Source: a virus. From it: DNA of 22,620 nucleotides. Below, in pieces: positions 6,612 through 15,266 of the stretch; positions within the stretch are counted from its first letter, which is position 1; each line of letters begins with the position of its first letter. The notes under the pieces were generated by a model, which saw nothing but the letters and a program-made list of their open reading frames with translations, ran no database searches and had not been told where the DNA came from. The translations under genes were made by a program, and so were the position numbers. The DNA lies in the IMG/VR virus record IMGVR_UViG_3300025132_000332, positions 1-22,620 of that record. One strand, given 5' to 3'.

Positions 6612-8120
6612 ATGGCTAATACAACTTATGGAACAGGAACAGCGTTACAGTTTTCTGATGCTTCACAACGTCAGGTACTGGAACTCGGTTCTAAAATCCA
6701 TTACTACAACCCTTCCGTTACACCCCTATTGACACTTATGGGTCGCATGTCAACAGCAGTGACTCCAGTGCCAATTTTTGAGTGGATGGAAGATGAATAC
6801 ATGATTCAAAAATCAATTAAAACAACAATAACAGCTGCTGATTTATCAGATACGGTTGTAACTGGAGCTAACTCACACAATACAATACTTATATTAAATA
6901 GGCAGGCTCAAGCCGAATTATTTGAAGTAGGTGGTATATATTCAGCTTCAGTTTCTGGTGGTAGTGCTGCTTTAGCATCCAATGTAACTCATTTAATCTG
7001 TATTGCAATTGGGAAAGATGTTAATCATAGTTCTCCTGCAGATAATATGGTACAATTTGTAGGTGCTCATGTGCATACTAGTTTATCAGCATATAATACT
7101 GAAGCAATTGCCGATGGAACAGATGTTATTACTGCAGATGCTGCTGGAGTATTAACATTAACATATGTTGGAACTGCTGGTGCTTTTTATGATAATGCTG
7201 TAGCAACAACATATTATGGATATCAAACTCATAGTGGAACTAATGGATTTGGTCAAGCTAACTTTGCAAATGCTGATTATTTTATGCTTGAGGGTGGTCC
7301 TGGTACATATGCTGAGGGTGCTGCAATTGGAGCAGAGACTCGTAAAAAAGTAAGACGTTTAAAGAATTGTACTCAAATCTTTAGAGAGCCTTATGCAATT
7401 ACTGGTACTGCTAATGCGTCAAAGCATTATGGAGGTTCAGAATTAGCTAGATTACAAGCAAGAAAACTTGCTAAAATCAAGTCTGATATTGAATTTGCTA
7501 TGCTTACTAATGGCGATATAAGTCTAGACTCAACATCAGAAAATCCTAAAAGAACAATGGCAGGATTTGGAATAGGTGGTGCTGCTGGAACTGGTGTTAT
7601 TCAATCACTTGATGGTAGAGGAGATTCTAATCTTCAAGTTTCATTCGCAGGTGCTGGACTAGATGAAATGGATGCAGCCGTAGAATATATTTTCTCTGAT
7701 ACTATGGAAGGTTCTATGGAAAAAACAGTTCTTTGCTCTAACAAGTGGTTGAGATTTATTACAGCTCTTGGAAGACAAGGTATTGGTCCAACAGGAACTC
7801 CTGTAGCATCTAATGGAGCGTCTATTAATGTTAACTCAGGCGATTCTAATGCAACTGCTGGTTTAAGAGTTACAACATATCAAGGCCCTGTAGGAGTACT
7901 AAACTTTGTACCTCACCCAATGTTAAAAGGTGCGTATGAAGATTTTGCACTTGCTGTAGATATGGCTAATGTTGACTTAAGACCTCTTGCATCAAGAGAC
8001 ATGCAGCTTAGGCCAGATGTCGTTAATGATGGTAGAGATGCTAGAGTTGATGAGTGGCTAATGGAAGTTGGTATGGAAGTTCGTAACGAACAAACACACG
8101 CAATCCTAAAGCTTACTTAA
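6612..8120 (+). CDS. Major capsid protein, HK97 fold, DUF5309-like, with a large insertion
   Basis: A 502-residue shell protein. The DUF5309 signature is clear: NCTQIFREPYAITGTA at 252-267, then a long helix with GGSELARLQARKLAK and SDIEFAML up to 298. The C-terminal pattern follows, with VDLRPLASRDMQ and EWLMEVGMEVRNEQTHA (454-497). In relatives I recall, the TQIF motif comes about 90 residues from the start. Here it is near 255, so roughly 150 residues are inserted, mainly about 105-240, rich in Ala, Gly, Ser and Thr. This could be a surface domain on the capsid. A double ribosome site, AAGGAAAGGAG (6595-6605), six bases before ATG, fits high expression. A strong hairpin follows the stop. 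Confidence 0.85.
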   Translation: MANTTYGTGTALQFSDASQRQVLELGSKIHYYNPSVTPLLTLMGRMSTAVTPVPIFEWMEDEYMIQKSIKTTITAADLSDTVVTGANSHNTILILNRQAQAELFEVGGIYSASVSGGSAALASNVTHLICIAIGKDVNHSSPADNMVQFVGAHVHTSLSAYNTEAIADGTDVITADAAGVLTLTYVGTAGAFYDNAVATTYYGYQTHSGTNGFGQANFANADYFMLEGGPGTYAEGAAIGAETRKKVRRLKNCTQIFREPYAITGTANASKHYGGSELARLQARKLAKIKSDIEFAMLTNGDISLDSTSENPKRTMAGFGIGGAAGTGVIQSLDGRGDSNLQVSFAGAGLDEMDAAVEYIFSDTMEGSMEKTVLCSNKWLRFITALGRQGIGPTGTPVASNGASINVNSGDSNATAGLRVTTYQGPVGVLNFVPHPMLKGAYEDFALAVDMANVDLRPLASRDMQLRPDVVNDGRDARVDEWLMEVGMEVRNEQTHAILKLT

Positions 8121-8137
8121 TAGTAATAGCTAAATAA

Positions 8138-8169
8138 ATATAAGGGAGGATTTTTTTCCTCCCTTATAT
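8138..8169 (+). terminator. Perfect 13-bp hairpin after the capsid gene
   Basis: ATATAAGGGAGGA (8138-8150) and TCCTCCCTTATAT (8157-8169) are exact reverse complements around a TTTTTT loop. It begins 18 bases after the capsid stop codon. No T run follows the right arm on either strand, so it is not a classic intrinsic terminator. A partial terminator, or a structure that protects the 3' end of the abundant capsid message, fits better. The left arm contains GGAGGA, a ribosome-site-like sequence hidden in the stem. Confidence 0.5.
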
Positions 8170-8188
8170 CACAAAAAGGAATTAAATT

Positions 8189-8293
8189 ATGGCTAGTAAA
8201 ATAATGAAAAAAATGGCAAAAAAAATTTCAACTAAAAAAAAGAAAATTAAAAAGAAAGCTAAAAAGAAAGTAATAAGAAAAATTAAATATTAA
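8189..8293 (+). CDS. 34-residue lysine-rich peptide, function unknown
   Basis: A short frame starting at ATG 8189 with AAGGA eight bases upstream. Its TAA shares one base with the ATG of the next gene, a standard coupling arrangement. Of 34 residues, 17 are Lys and one is Arg, with no Asp or Glu, so the peptide would carry about +18. Runs such as KKKKIKKKAKKK dominate, and small hydrophobic residues are spaced between them. This composition resembles nucleic-acid-condensing tails of histone H1 and viral core peptides. It might pack with genomic DNA or line the capsid. A chance A-rich stretch is the alternative, but the ribosome site and coupling argue for translation. It sits between capsid hairpin and neck genes, a position that implies a virion role. 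Confidence 0.65.
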   Translation: MASKIMKKMAKKISTKKKKIKKKAKKKVIRKIKY

Positions 8294-9231
8294 TGAGATA
8301 CCAAGAAGCATATGAATTAATACAGGTAAGTCTAGACAATACGCTAGAAGTACCTTTTCCTGTAAGTGAAAAACTTAAAGCGCAATTATTTGATAATTTA
8401 GTCAATGATATTGCTTTAAGAATTGTTAGAAAAGTTAACAAAGAAGAATTTACTGCAGGTGGTGATAATTTTGTATTTACTAATGCAGATTATAGTAAAC
8501 AAATATATAAAGTAGAATTAATTAGTTCTGACTCTTCTTCCTCTAATAGTAAAAAAATAATACCATTTGTTCCAGAGTCAGCAATGATAGACAATGATGA
8601 TGACAATGTATCGCATGTAGGATATTTTATCAAGAATGATACAGCTAGTGGGACAGTAGATGTAGATTCATTATTTGGTGCAAGCACAGGATGTGAAAAT
8701 ACATTAACAGTAGAAACAGTAGCGGCACATGGATTGTCTACAGGGGATTATGTAAGATTAACAGAAATAGTAGCAGTTAATACAGCTGGGAATCAGGCAT
8801 ACTATGATGAATTTGTAAGCAATAAAAGATTTGCAGTAACAGTTACAGACACAGACACGTTTACAGTTTCAGTTGATAGTACGACAGCTGCCGCAACAGC
8901 AATGGCTTCAGACAAAGTATCAGGAAAATTTACAAAAGATTCAGATAAAATTTATTTTACAAAAAATGTTTCGGGTACAGTAAAAGTATACTATTATGCA
9001 TTACCTGAACCCAAAGAAAATGTAACAAGTAAAATTGATTTGCCAGACCAATTGCTCACAGCAGCAATACATCACACAATAGCAGATTTATTAAATTTAT
9101 CTGGAAAACTACAATTAGGCTCAGGGCATAAAGGTGTGGCATACTCAATAGAAAAAGAATATATAAATACATCTAGGGCAAAAGAACCAATGCAAGATAT
9201 TATGCCTTTACCATTACAGGATTTTATTTAG
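8293..9231 (+). CDS. Head-tail connector-like protein with inserted beta domain
   Basis: A 312-residue protein in the first position after the capsid, where adaptor proteins that sit under the portal are encoded. Residues 1-125 and 215-312 appear to be one fold, mostly helical at the ends (for example AAIHHTIADLLNLSGK near 257-272), interrupted by an inserted domain at about 126-213. The insert has HGLSTGDYVRL followed by NKRFAVTVTDTDTFTVSV. This matches the pattern of E1_FCCH-like beta domains often found in phage proteins. The start overlaps the previous stop by one base with no separate ribosome site. Function as a connector is inferred from position. I cannot name the exact family. Confidence 0.6.
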   Translation: MRYQEAYELIQVSLDNTLEVPFPVSEKLKAQLFDNLVNDIALRIVRKVNKEEFTAGGDNFVFTNADYSKQIYKVELISSDSSSSNSKKIIPFVPESAMIDNDDDNVSHVGYFIKNDTASGTVDVDSLFGASTGCENTLTVETVAAHGLSTGDYVRLTEIVAVNTAGNQAYYDEFVSNKRFAVTVTDTDTFTVSVDSTTAAATAMASDKVSGKFTKDSDKIYFTKNVSGTVKVYYYALPEPKENVTSKIDLPDQLLTAAIHHTIADLLNLSGKLQLGSGHKGVAYSIEKEYINTSRAKEPMQDIMPLPLQDFI

Positions 9232-10116
9232 ATGTCAACATTTCAAACACGAATAGAAGATTTAATACAAACTCCTAGTCAAGGTGTTGACCCTGCATTT
9301 ATAACTGATTCATTAAATGATGCAATTAAAGATGTTATTAATCTAGCTCCTAAAGAAATGCTTTGGTCAGTTGGAGTAGAATCATCTGAAAAAACATCAA
9401 ACGGAGAAGAAGTATCAAATACAAAAATATTAAATGTATTAAGAGAAAATGGAACAGATGGCCAATTCGTTGTATGCAAAGAAGTGCCGTTTTCATACGA
9501 AAGAAAATTACAAGATGTAAATAGTATGTTTTATCCGTCTAAAACAGAGCCAATGTTTTTTGTTAAAAGCAATAAAATACATGTATATCCAGAGCCAGGT
9601 GCGAATCCTAATGCTTATAAATATAATCATGTTGGTTACCCTACAACTGCATATAATGGAACAACAATAGGAACTTCTCATAAAATTCATACAGAAGTAA
9701 CTGTAACAGATGCAGACCCAGCAGTATTTACTTGTGGAGAAACAATAACTTTCGTTAATGGTGATATTGTTACTTTGTCTAATTTTGAAACATCTACAGA
9801 TTATAATGGCGTAACTACAACTGTAAATAATGTAGGAACTGATGGAACAAACAAATTTAGATTAAATGGATTATCTAGTAGCGGTGCAGGTACAGCAGGT
9901 ACAGTAGAAACAGCTTCTTCAGGATTTCCAGATGACTGGGTAATTGCAGTAGTATATGGAGCAGCATTAAAAGTATGTGCAAGATTAATTTCAGATTGGG
10001 TATTTGATGAAGACCCAGAAATGGTGCAAACAACTACAGCTATATATAACAATATAAAAGAATTATACACATTACAAATACAAACAATTTTTCCTAAACT
10101 CCAAGCAGGAGGTTAA
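9232..10116 (+). CDS. Neck or tail-adaptor protein with inserted beta domain
   Basis: A 294-residue protein that begins right after the preceding TAG; a weak AGGA lies ten bases upstream. The N-terminal part is helical (about 1-45, with FITDSLNDAIKDVINLAP). A section with FFVKSNKIHVYPEPG (about 108-122) is of the kind seen in phage neck proteins that bind the portal ring. Residues about 152-230 form an insertion with VTVTDADPAVFT, NGDIVTLSNF and KFRLNGLSSSG, again of E1_FCCH-like pattern. The remaining C-terminal helix region includes AALKVCARLISDWVF. Its place between a connector-like gene and a gp10-like gene suggests a structural neck role, comparable to P22 gp4, though I see no direct match to that protein. 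Confidence 0.55.
   Translation: MSTFQTRIEDLIQTPSQGVDPAFITDSLNDAIKDVINLAPKEMLWSVGVESSEKTSNGEEVSNTKILNVLRENGTDGQFVVCKEVPFSYERKLQDVNSMFYPSKTEPMFFVKSNKIHVYPEPGANPNAYKYNHVGYPTTAYNGTTIGTSHKIHTEVTVTDADPAVFTCGETITFVNGDIVTLSNFETSTDYNGVTTTVNNVGTDGTNKFRLNGLSSSGAGTAGTVETASSGFPDDWVIAVVYGAALKVCARLISDWVFDEDPEMVQTTTAIYNNIKELYTLQIQTIFPKLQAGG
10107..10113 (+). promoter_or_regulatory. Strong ribosome binding site for the 1715-residue gene
   Basis: AGGAGGT, the closest match to the 16S tail in this window, lies five bases before ATG 10119 and inside the end of the preceding gene. It supports that start and independent, strong initiation on a very long gene in an otherwise coupled block. Confidence 0.6.
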
Positions 10117-10118
10117 CG

Positions 10119-13100
10119 ATGCCAAAGAGAGTTTTAGATTTAAGGGACTTCTCTGGCGGTATAAATTCCAGAATAAATAAAACCGAATTAAACGATAATG
10201 AGGTTACAAAGTCAGTTGGATTAATGTACGATGTTCCTGGCATTATAAGGGGAATGGGAGAAACAACTGTATTAAAATACGATGAAACAAATGTAGTCCC
10301 TACACTTTCAAGCCAAACAAATTATACAGTAGGACCAGAAAATGGATATGGATTAGGGTTTGTATCATTTGATGCCCCATCACAAATATATGTAATTCAA
10401 ACTGGAAACGATACTCTTACCGCTGCTTTAACAATTGGAAATTATTTATCTAATAGTCCAAATGACGATTGGGATACAACAACAGATTATTTTGTACTTC
10501 AAGTATTTGCTACTGACAGTGTTGATGATGATTATGGAGCTTGTCAAATATGGTGCTATATAATAAAAGTTGGTTCAGGAGACAATTCACTATTTTCTGT
10601 AGCTAAAGGGGTAGCAAGTGCAGATGTCCAGTTATATGAATCAGCTAATCCAGATGGGTCTAGTGATACTGTAAGAGCTGCTTTATGGACAGATACAGGG
10701 TTTATAAATTTATTAAACACAAATAATCATCAACTTGACGCCCCTAATGATTGGCAATTTCACAAACCTAACCCTAATTGGACGCAACCATGGACTATTA
10801 CAGGAGGTGAATTAGTATTAACGACTGCTAATAACTTTGCTCCAGGATGCGCAGCATATTTAGGAACATTTGTAAGTCCTGGAATTACATCTGGGAAATT
10901 ATACAGACTAACTTTAGATTTTTCTGCAAATTTAACAGGGGGAGATATAATAATATCTTTAAACGGTCAAAATACAATTATATCGCCTACTGGAACAAGT
11001 TCTATTTCAGTTGTAATAAGAGCAGGTAATGTAGAATATCCTTCTGTATTAGGAGGACTATGGCTTATAACTCCAGGGCTTGCAGGAATTACAGCTACAA
11101 TAACAGATGTTACTTTAGTATTACATTCAGCTCAATATGGTACATTAAATGATTTAAATGCATCTACAACATCTCAAAATGCATTAGTATACACAGATTC
11201 GTATGACCAAAAAGTAAAATATTTTAGTTATGAAATGGGTGCATTTGGCGACATTTTAGTAGATTCAGCTACAGATGGAAATCTAAAAGAAGCTTTAGTG
11301 TTAAAAGATGATAATGGCTCTGTTACTTCTGAAATATCTCCTATAATATATTCTATAGAAGGAGCAATAAGATTAATAGAAGCTAATTTTAAATCATTAA
11401 AAAAAGGGACGTCTACAGCAAGAGCTCCTTTTGAAAGCAAATATTTAACATATATAGATAGAAAATATTTTAACGATACAATAGAATATTTAGAATGGAT
11501 AGCTGAACCAGCAGATATAGATGAACCTACTAATGGCGTTGTTAAATTTGATGGCTCTCCTTTATATACAAATCAAATGGAAAATGGTTTTATTAATATG
11601 TTAGCATATAAAGGTGTAGCATCTAAAAATAGAAAATTATTTAAAGAATTTATAGGTGTTGATGGATGTTTTTCTGGGTTTACACATCAAGAGCATGAAA
11701 ATCAACATTTTCCAATAGTAGCAAGTAAATGGAATGTTATAACAAATAATACAGCACCAATACCACCATTGCCTGATGGTAGTTCTGCTAAAGGATGTAT
11801 AGGGTTTTTTAAAAGAGACCACGAACAAGGAAATATTACTTTTCAATATCATAGTGGATTAGATGGGACATTAGGACCAACAGAAGCATTTGATAAAGCA
11901 GTTGATTTAACTTCTTCTAATAGTGGAGCTTTATTAGTGACATTGTATATAAGCCCAGATGCATTAACAAATTTAAAAGAAGAATCAGCATTAACAATAT
12001 ATATAGGAAATGCAGGTGATGCTCCAGGTGATACAGGAGCAGAATTTGACGAAACATTTAATGGTGATTTTGATGACGGAGCTAATGTTGCATTTGCATA
12101 TTATGATTTTCAAAAAAGTGAATTAAATTCTGGATGGACAACATTTAAATTAGAAAAAAATAAATATACAGGTTTAAGAGGTGCATATGATGCTAAAAAT
12201 ATTAAAGATGTATTTGTAAAATTTAGAACTAAAGAATCAGGAGGTTATTACGAACCATCGCAAGGCAGTCATAATTCATATTATTATTTTTATTTTGTAG
12301 GTTCAGATGGGGGAGGAGAATCAGGTTCAACAAATAGTCAAAATTATGATGATAGTTCATATTATGATATGACTTTTAAATTAGGAACTTATGGTTCTCC
12401 AAACAACCCTCTTGTTAGGTATATTCGTTTAGACAAAGATGATTTTTATACAATTACTAGTGTATCGTATCCAGATGGAGCATTTACAGGAAGCGGTAAC
12501 GCAAGATGGTATCGAAATAAAGCGATAATTGGAGTTCAAAGTAAAGCTCCTAGTGGAATTACAGTTTCATCGCATTTTCAACAAGGAGATTTAATATTAG
12601 TAAAAAAAGATGGTATAACTGGCTCAAGTTACACAACTTATACTGAAAATAAAGAAAACTACTTTTGTGCATGTGTAGATTCCGTAAGTGATTCTGATAA
12701 TACTATTACAGTTACATTGCCTTCTCAAAAACAAGAAATTTTAGGAACTAAAATAAGCGATAGTTGGTTTGATATAGCTGAATTTGATAATAACGCAAAA
12801 TTGTATAAACATCCTAATTTACCAGATTCTGGGAATCAAACAGCTCCTATAGAATTTTATACTTCAGATACTTCAAGTACAGGAATAGGAGAAAATTATT
12901 CATTTAATCCTGTACCTTTTGCAATATCTACGATAGAATACGAAAAAGCTGTAGAAGGAAATTGGAATGGTAAATACACATTTTATTATAGTTTTGTTTA
13001 TGATGATAAACAAGAGTCTAAAATGTATGAATTTACATCATTATCAAATAAATTTGGAGATGGGACATTACCTTCTAATGAAATAGAATTAAAAGAAGAA

Positions 13101-15266
13101 ATGTTATATTTATCTTTTTGTTTAAAAGAAGCTACTATAACAGGTGGATGGAATCATGCAACTGCAGGGAGAAAAAGAATAAGCGGTGCAAATATATATT
13201 ATTCTAAAATATTAGAAGATGCAGAAACAGGTGATACATCATATTATTTCTTAGGAGAATTAGATTTAAACAAAGGATTTAGATTATCAGGCACTACAAA
13301 GTACAATTTATTTCAAGAAGTAAATGCAGGTAGTTTTGAAAATTCAAGTTTAGTATGTACAGCAGGAGATATTAAATATACTCATAATGTTAGTGGAGAT
13401 ACTATAACAAGTGTTGCTGAATTAGATTTTTCTAAGTTTTTTAAAGTTGGAGATAGAATTAAAATTGTTACAGAAACTACTGCATTGACAGGAGCAACAT
13501 TAATAAATAATCAATACGAAAGAGAAGTTACAATAAAATCAATAGCAAGTAATATATTGACTGTTAATGAAGATATTTATGGAAGTACAATTACAAGCGG
13601 AGAATCTGCAACATTTACTTTTATGGGCGTTTATGACTCATTTAAAGCTATAGTATCTGCAGAACCAGTTAAATCTACAGCAACATTAACATTTACAGGG
13701 GCTCCAAGTAATGGTGAAATATTAACTTTATTTGATTCAGATAATAATACAGTAGTATTTAAAATAGATACTAGTGACACAACTTTAACTGGAGATGTTA
13801 TTGGTGGCGGAGATACTAGTATAAACGTAGGAACAAATAGTTTATCTACAGCAAAGCAAATTGCTGATGCGTTAGCTAAAGTTATTAACAATGTAACTTC
13901 GTTTAATAATTCTCAAACATTACATATAACAGCAGATAGTAATCAACAAACAGATGGTCAAATAGTATTAACTCAAGATATTGCAGGCTCAACAGGAGAT
14001 AATGTTATATATCATAATATGAGTAATTTAACTGCAGATGCAGGATTTACTGGGAATACTAAAGCTCCAGTAGATTATAATGATTTAAAACCATTACAAA
14101 TAGAAACACCTCCAATGGTAGAAATATTTGAAACTAGAGCATTATATAGAAATGATGTAGAATATACAAGCGCAAGATACAAAACTCATACAATAAATAA
14201 TGGTGTTGTATATGCTGGAAATGTTATGCAAGGCGATGTTATTTATCCAGATAGAATATTAAAATCATTACCATCTAGACCTGATTTATTTCCTAGTGAT
14301 AATTTTATAGAAGCAGCAGTTAATGATGGAGATGAAATTATAGTATTAGAATCTTTTAATGATAGAATATTACAATTTAAAAGAGGCAGTTTAAGTATTA
14401 TAAATGTAGCAGGTTCAATAGAATATTTAGAAAATACATATCAACACTTAGGTGTTAAAAGTGTAATGGCAGTATACAAAACAGATAAAGGTGTGATATT
14501 TGCAAATAAAAGTGGTGTATATATATTTATAGGCGAAGGTGAACCTACTAAATTAACTAGCAAATTATCTGATTCAGATTGGAAAACTTTTGTTAATGGA
14601 GAACCTGAAAAATTAGCACTTTTATATGTTCCTTTAAAAGACCAGATTATGGTAGGTCATACAACTACAGATGATGCCTATATTTTAGATTTACGAACTC
14701 AATCTATATCTTTTGGAGAAGACGTATTTTTATTTGGAAGTCAAACAACAAATATTGTTACTGATACAGTAAATAACCAACCTGTATATCTTTCAAAAGA
14801 TGGAAGTAATAATTTAAAATTTTACACAATGTATAACAGTGAAGATGATACATATTTAACAAGTATAACTCATGGAACTTCTACAGTAGCTACTTCAAGT
14901 GACATACAATCTTCAACAGGAATTGGAGTAGAATTTAAACATTTAGATTTTGGAGCTCCAGAAGTAAGAAAAAAAATACATAGCATTACAATTACCTCTA
15001 AAGACTCTGATGGTGATTTAAAATTACAATATTCATCTAATATGGGTAATTCTTGGGTAGATGTAGGAGCTGACGAAGCTGCTTCTACAATAACAAATTA
15101 CGATGGTAATAGAGGAAGTTATTCTAGACAAAGATTTAAAGTAAGTATTAATAATATATATACATTAGGACTTAGAATAGTTCCTACTACTGGTACTTCA
15201 AGCATAGAAGCAGATTTTGGTATTCAAGATATATCCATAGTATATAGAATGAAAAATGTCAAATAG
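10119..15266 (+). CDS. Giant gp10-like stabilisation or tail-hub protein with internal insertions
   Basis: A 1715-residue protein, several times the length of P22 gp10 (about 470). The N-terminus has the DFSGGINSRINKTELNDNE pattern that opens many phage stabilisation and beta-propeller proteins. The matching propeller-like section returns only near the end (about 1330-1590: NRILQFKRGSLSIINV is approximated by NDRILQFKRG, then GVIFANKSGVYIFIG and DAYILDLRTQSISFG). A C-terminal beta sandwich follows (about 1605-1710, with FGAPEVRKKIHSITI). Between them lie more than 1200 residues of beta-rich modules. One, about 1110-1180, is E1_FCCH-like. Another, about 1180-1320, is of a phage type with NGEILTLFDSDNN, ADALAKVIN and QIVLTQDIAGSTGD. 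It overlaps the next gene by 11 bases. It probably closes the portal vertex and carries the fibres. Confidence 0.6.
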   Translation: MPKRVLDLRDFSGGINSRINKTELNDNEVTKSVGLMYDVPGIIRGMGETTVLKYDETNVVPTLSSQTNYTVGPENGYGLGFVSFDAPSQIYVIQTGNDTLTAALTIGNYLSNSPNDDWDTTTDYFVLQVFATDSVDDDYGACQIWCYIIKVGSGDNSLFSVAKGVASADVQLYESANPDGSSDTVRAALWTDTGFINLLNTNNHQLDAPNDWQFHKPNPNWTQPWTITGGELVLTTANNFAPGCAAYLGTFVSPGITSGKLYRLTLDFSANLTGGDIIISLNGQNTIISPTGTSSISVVIRAGNVEYPSVLGGLWLITPGLAGITATITDVTLVLHSAQYGTLNDLNASTTSQNALVYTDSYDQKVKYFSYEMGAFGDILVDSATDGNLKEALVLKDDNGSVTSEISPIIYSIEGAIRLIEANFKSLKKGTSTARAPFESKYLTYIDRKYFNDTIEYLEWIAEPADIDEPTNGVVKFDGSPLYTNQMENGFINMLAYKGVASKNRKLFKEFIGVDGCFSGFTHQEHENQHFPIVASKWNVITNNTAPIPPLPDGSSAKGCIGFFKRDHEQGNITFQYHSGLDGTLGPTEAFDKAVDLTSSNSGALLVTLYISPDALTNLKEESALTIYIGNAGDAPGDTGAEFDETFNGDFDDGANVAFAYYDFQKSELNSGWTTFKLEKNKYTGLRGAYDAKNIKDVFVKFRTKESGGYYEPSQGSHNSYYYFYFVGSDGGGESGSTNSQNYDDSSYYDMTFKLGTYGSPNNPLVRYIRLDKDDFYTITSVSYPDGAFTGSGNARWYRNKAIIGVQSKAPSGITVSSHFQQGDLILVKKDGITGSSYTTYTENKENYFCACVDSVSDSDNTITVTLPSQKQEILGTKISDSWFDIAEFDNNAKLYKHPNLPDSGNQTAPIEFYTSDTSSTGIGENYSFNPVPFAISTIEYEKAVEGNWNGKYTFYYSFVYDDKQESKMYEFTSLSNKFGDGTLPSNEIELKEEMLYLSFCLKEATITGGWNHATAGRKRISGANIYYSKILEDAETGDTSYYFLGELDLNKGFRLSGTTKYNLFQEVNAGSFENSSLVCTAGDIKYTHNVSGDTITSVAELDFSKFFKVGDRIKIVTETTALTGATLINNQYEREVTIKSIASNILTVNEDIYGSTITSGESATFTFMGVYDSFKAIVSAEPVKSTATLTFTGAPSNGEILTLFDSDNNTVVFKIDTSDTTLTGDVIGGGDTSINVGTNSLSTAKQIADALAKVINNVTSFNNSQTLHITADSNQQTDGQIVLTQDIAGSTGDNVIYHNMSNLTADAGFTGNTKAPVDYNDLKPLQIETPPMVEIFETRALYRNDVEYTSARYKTHTINNGVVYAGNVMQGDVIYPDRILKSLPSRPDLFPSDNFIEAAVNDGDEIIVLESFNDRILQFKRGSLSIINVAGSIEYLENTYQHLGVKSVMAVYKTDKGVIFANKSGVYIFIGEGEPTKLTSKLSDSDWKTFVNGEPEKLALLYVPLKDQIMVGHTTTDDAYILDLRTQSISFGEDVFLFGSQTTNIVTDTVNNQPVYLSKDGSNNLKFYTMYNSEDDTYLTSITHGTSTVATSSDIQSSTGIGVEFKHLDFGAPEVRKKIHSITITSKDSDGDLKLQYSSNMGNSWVDVGADEAASTITNYDGNRGSYSRQRFKVSINNIYTLGLRIVPTTGTSSIEADFGIQDISIVYRMKNVK

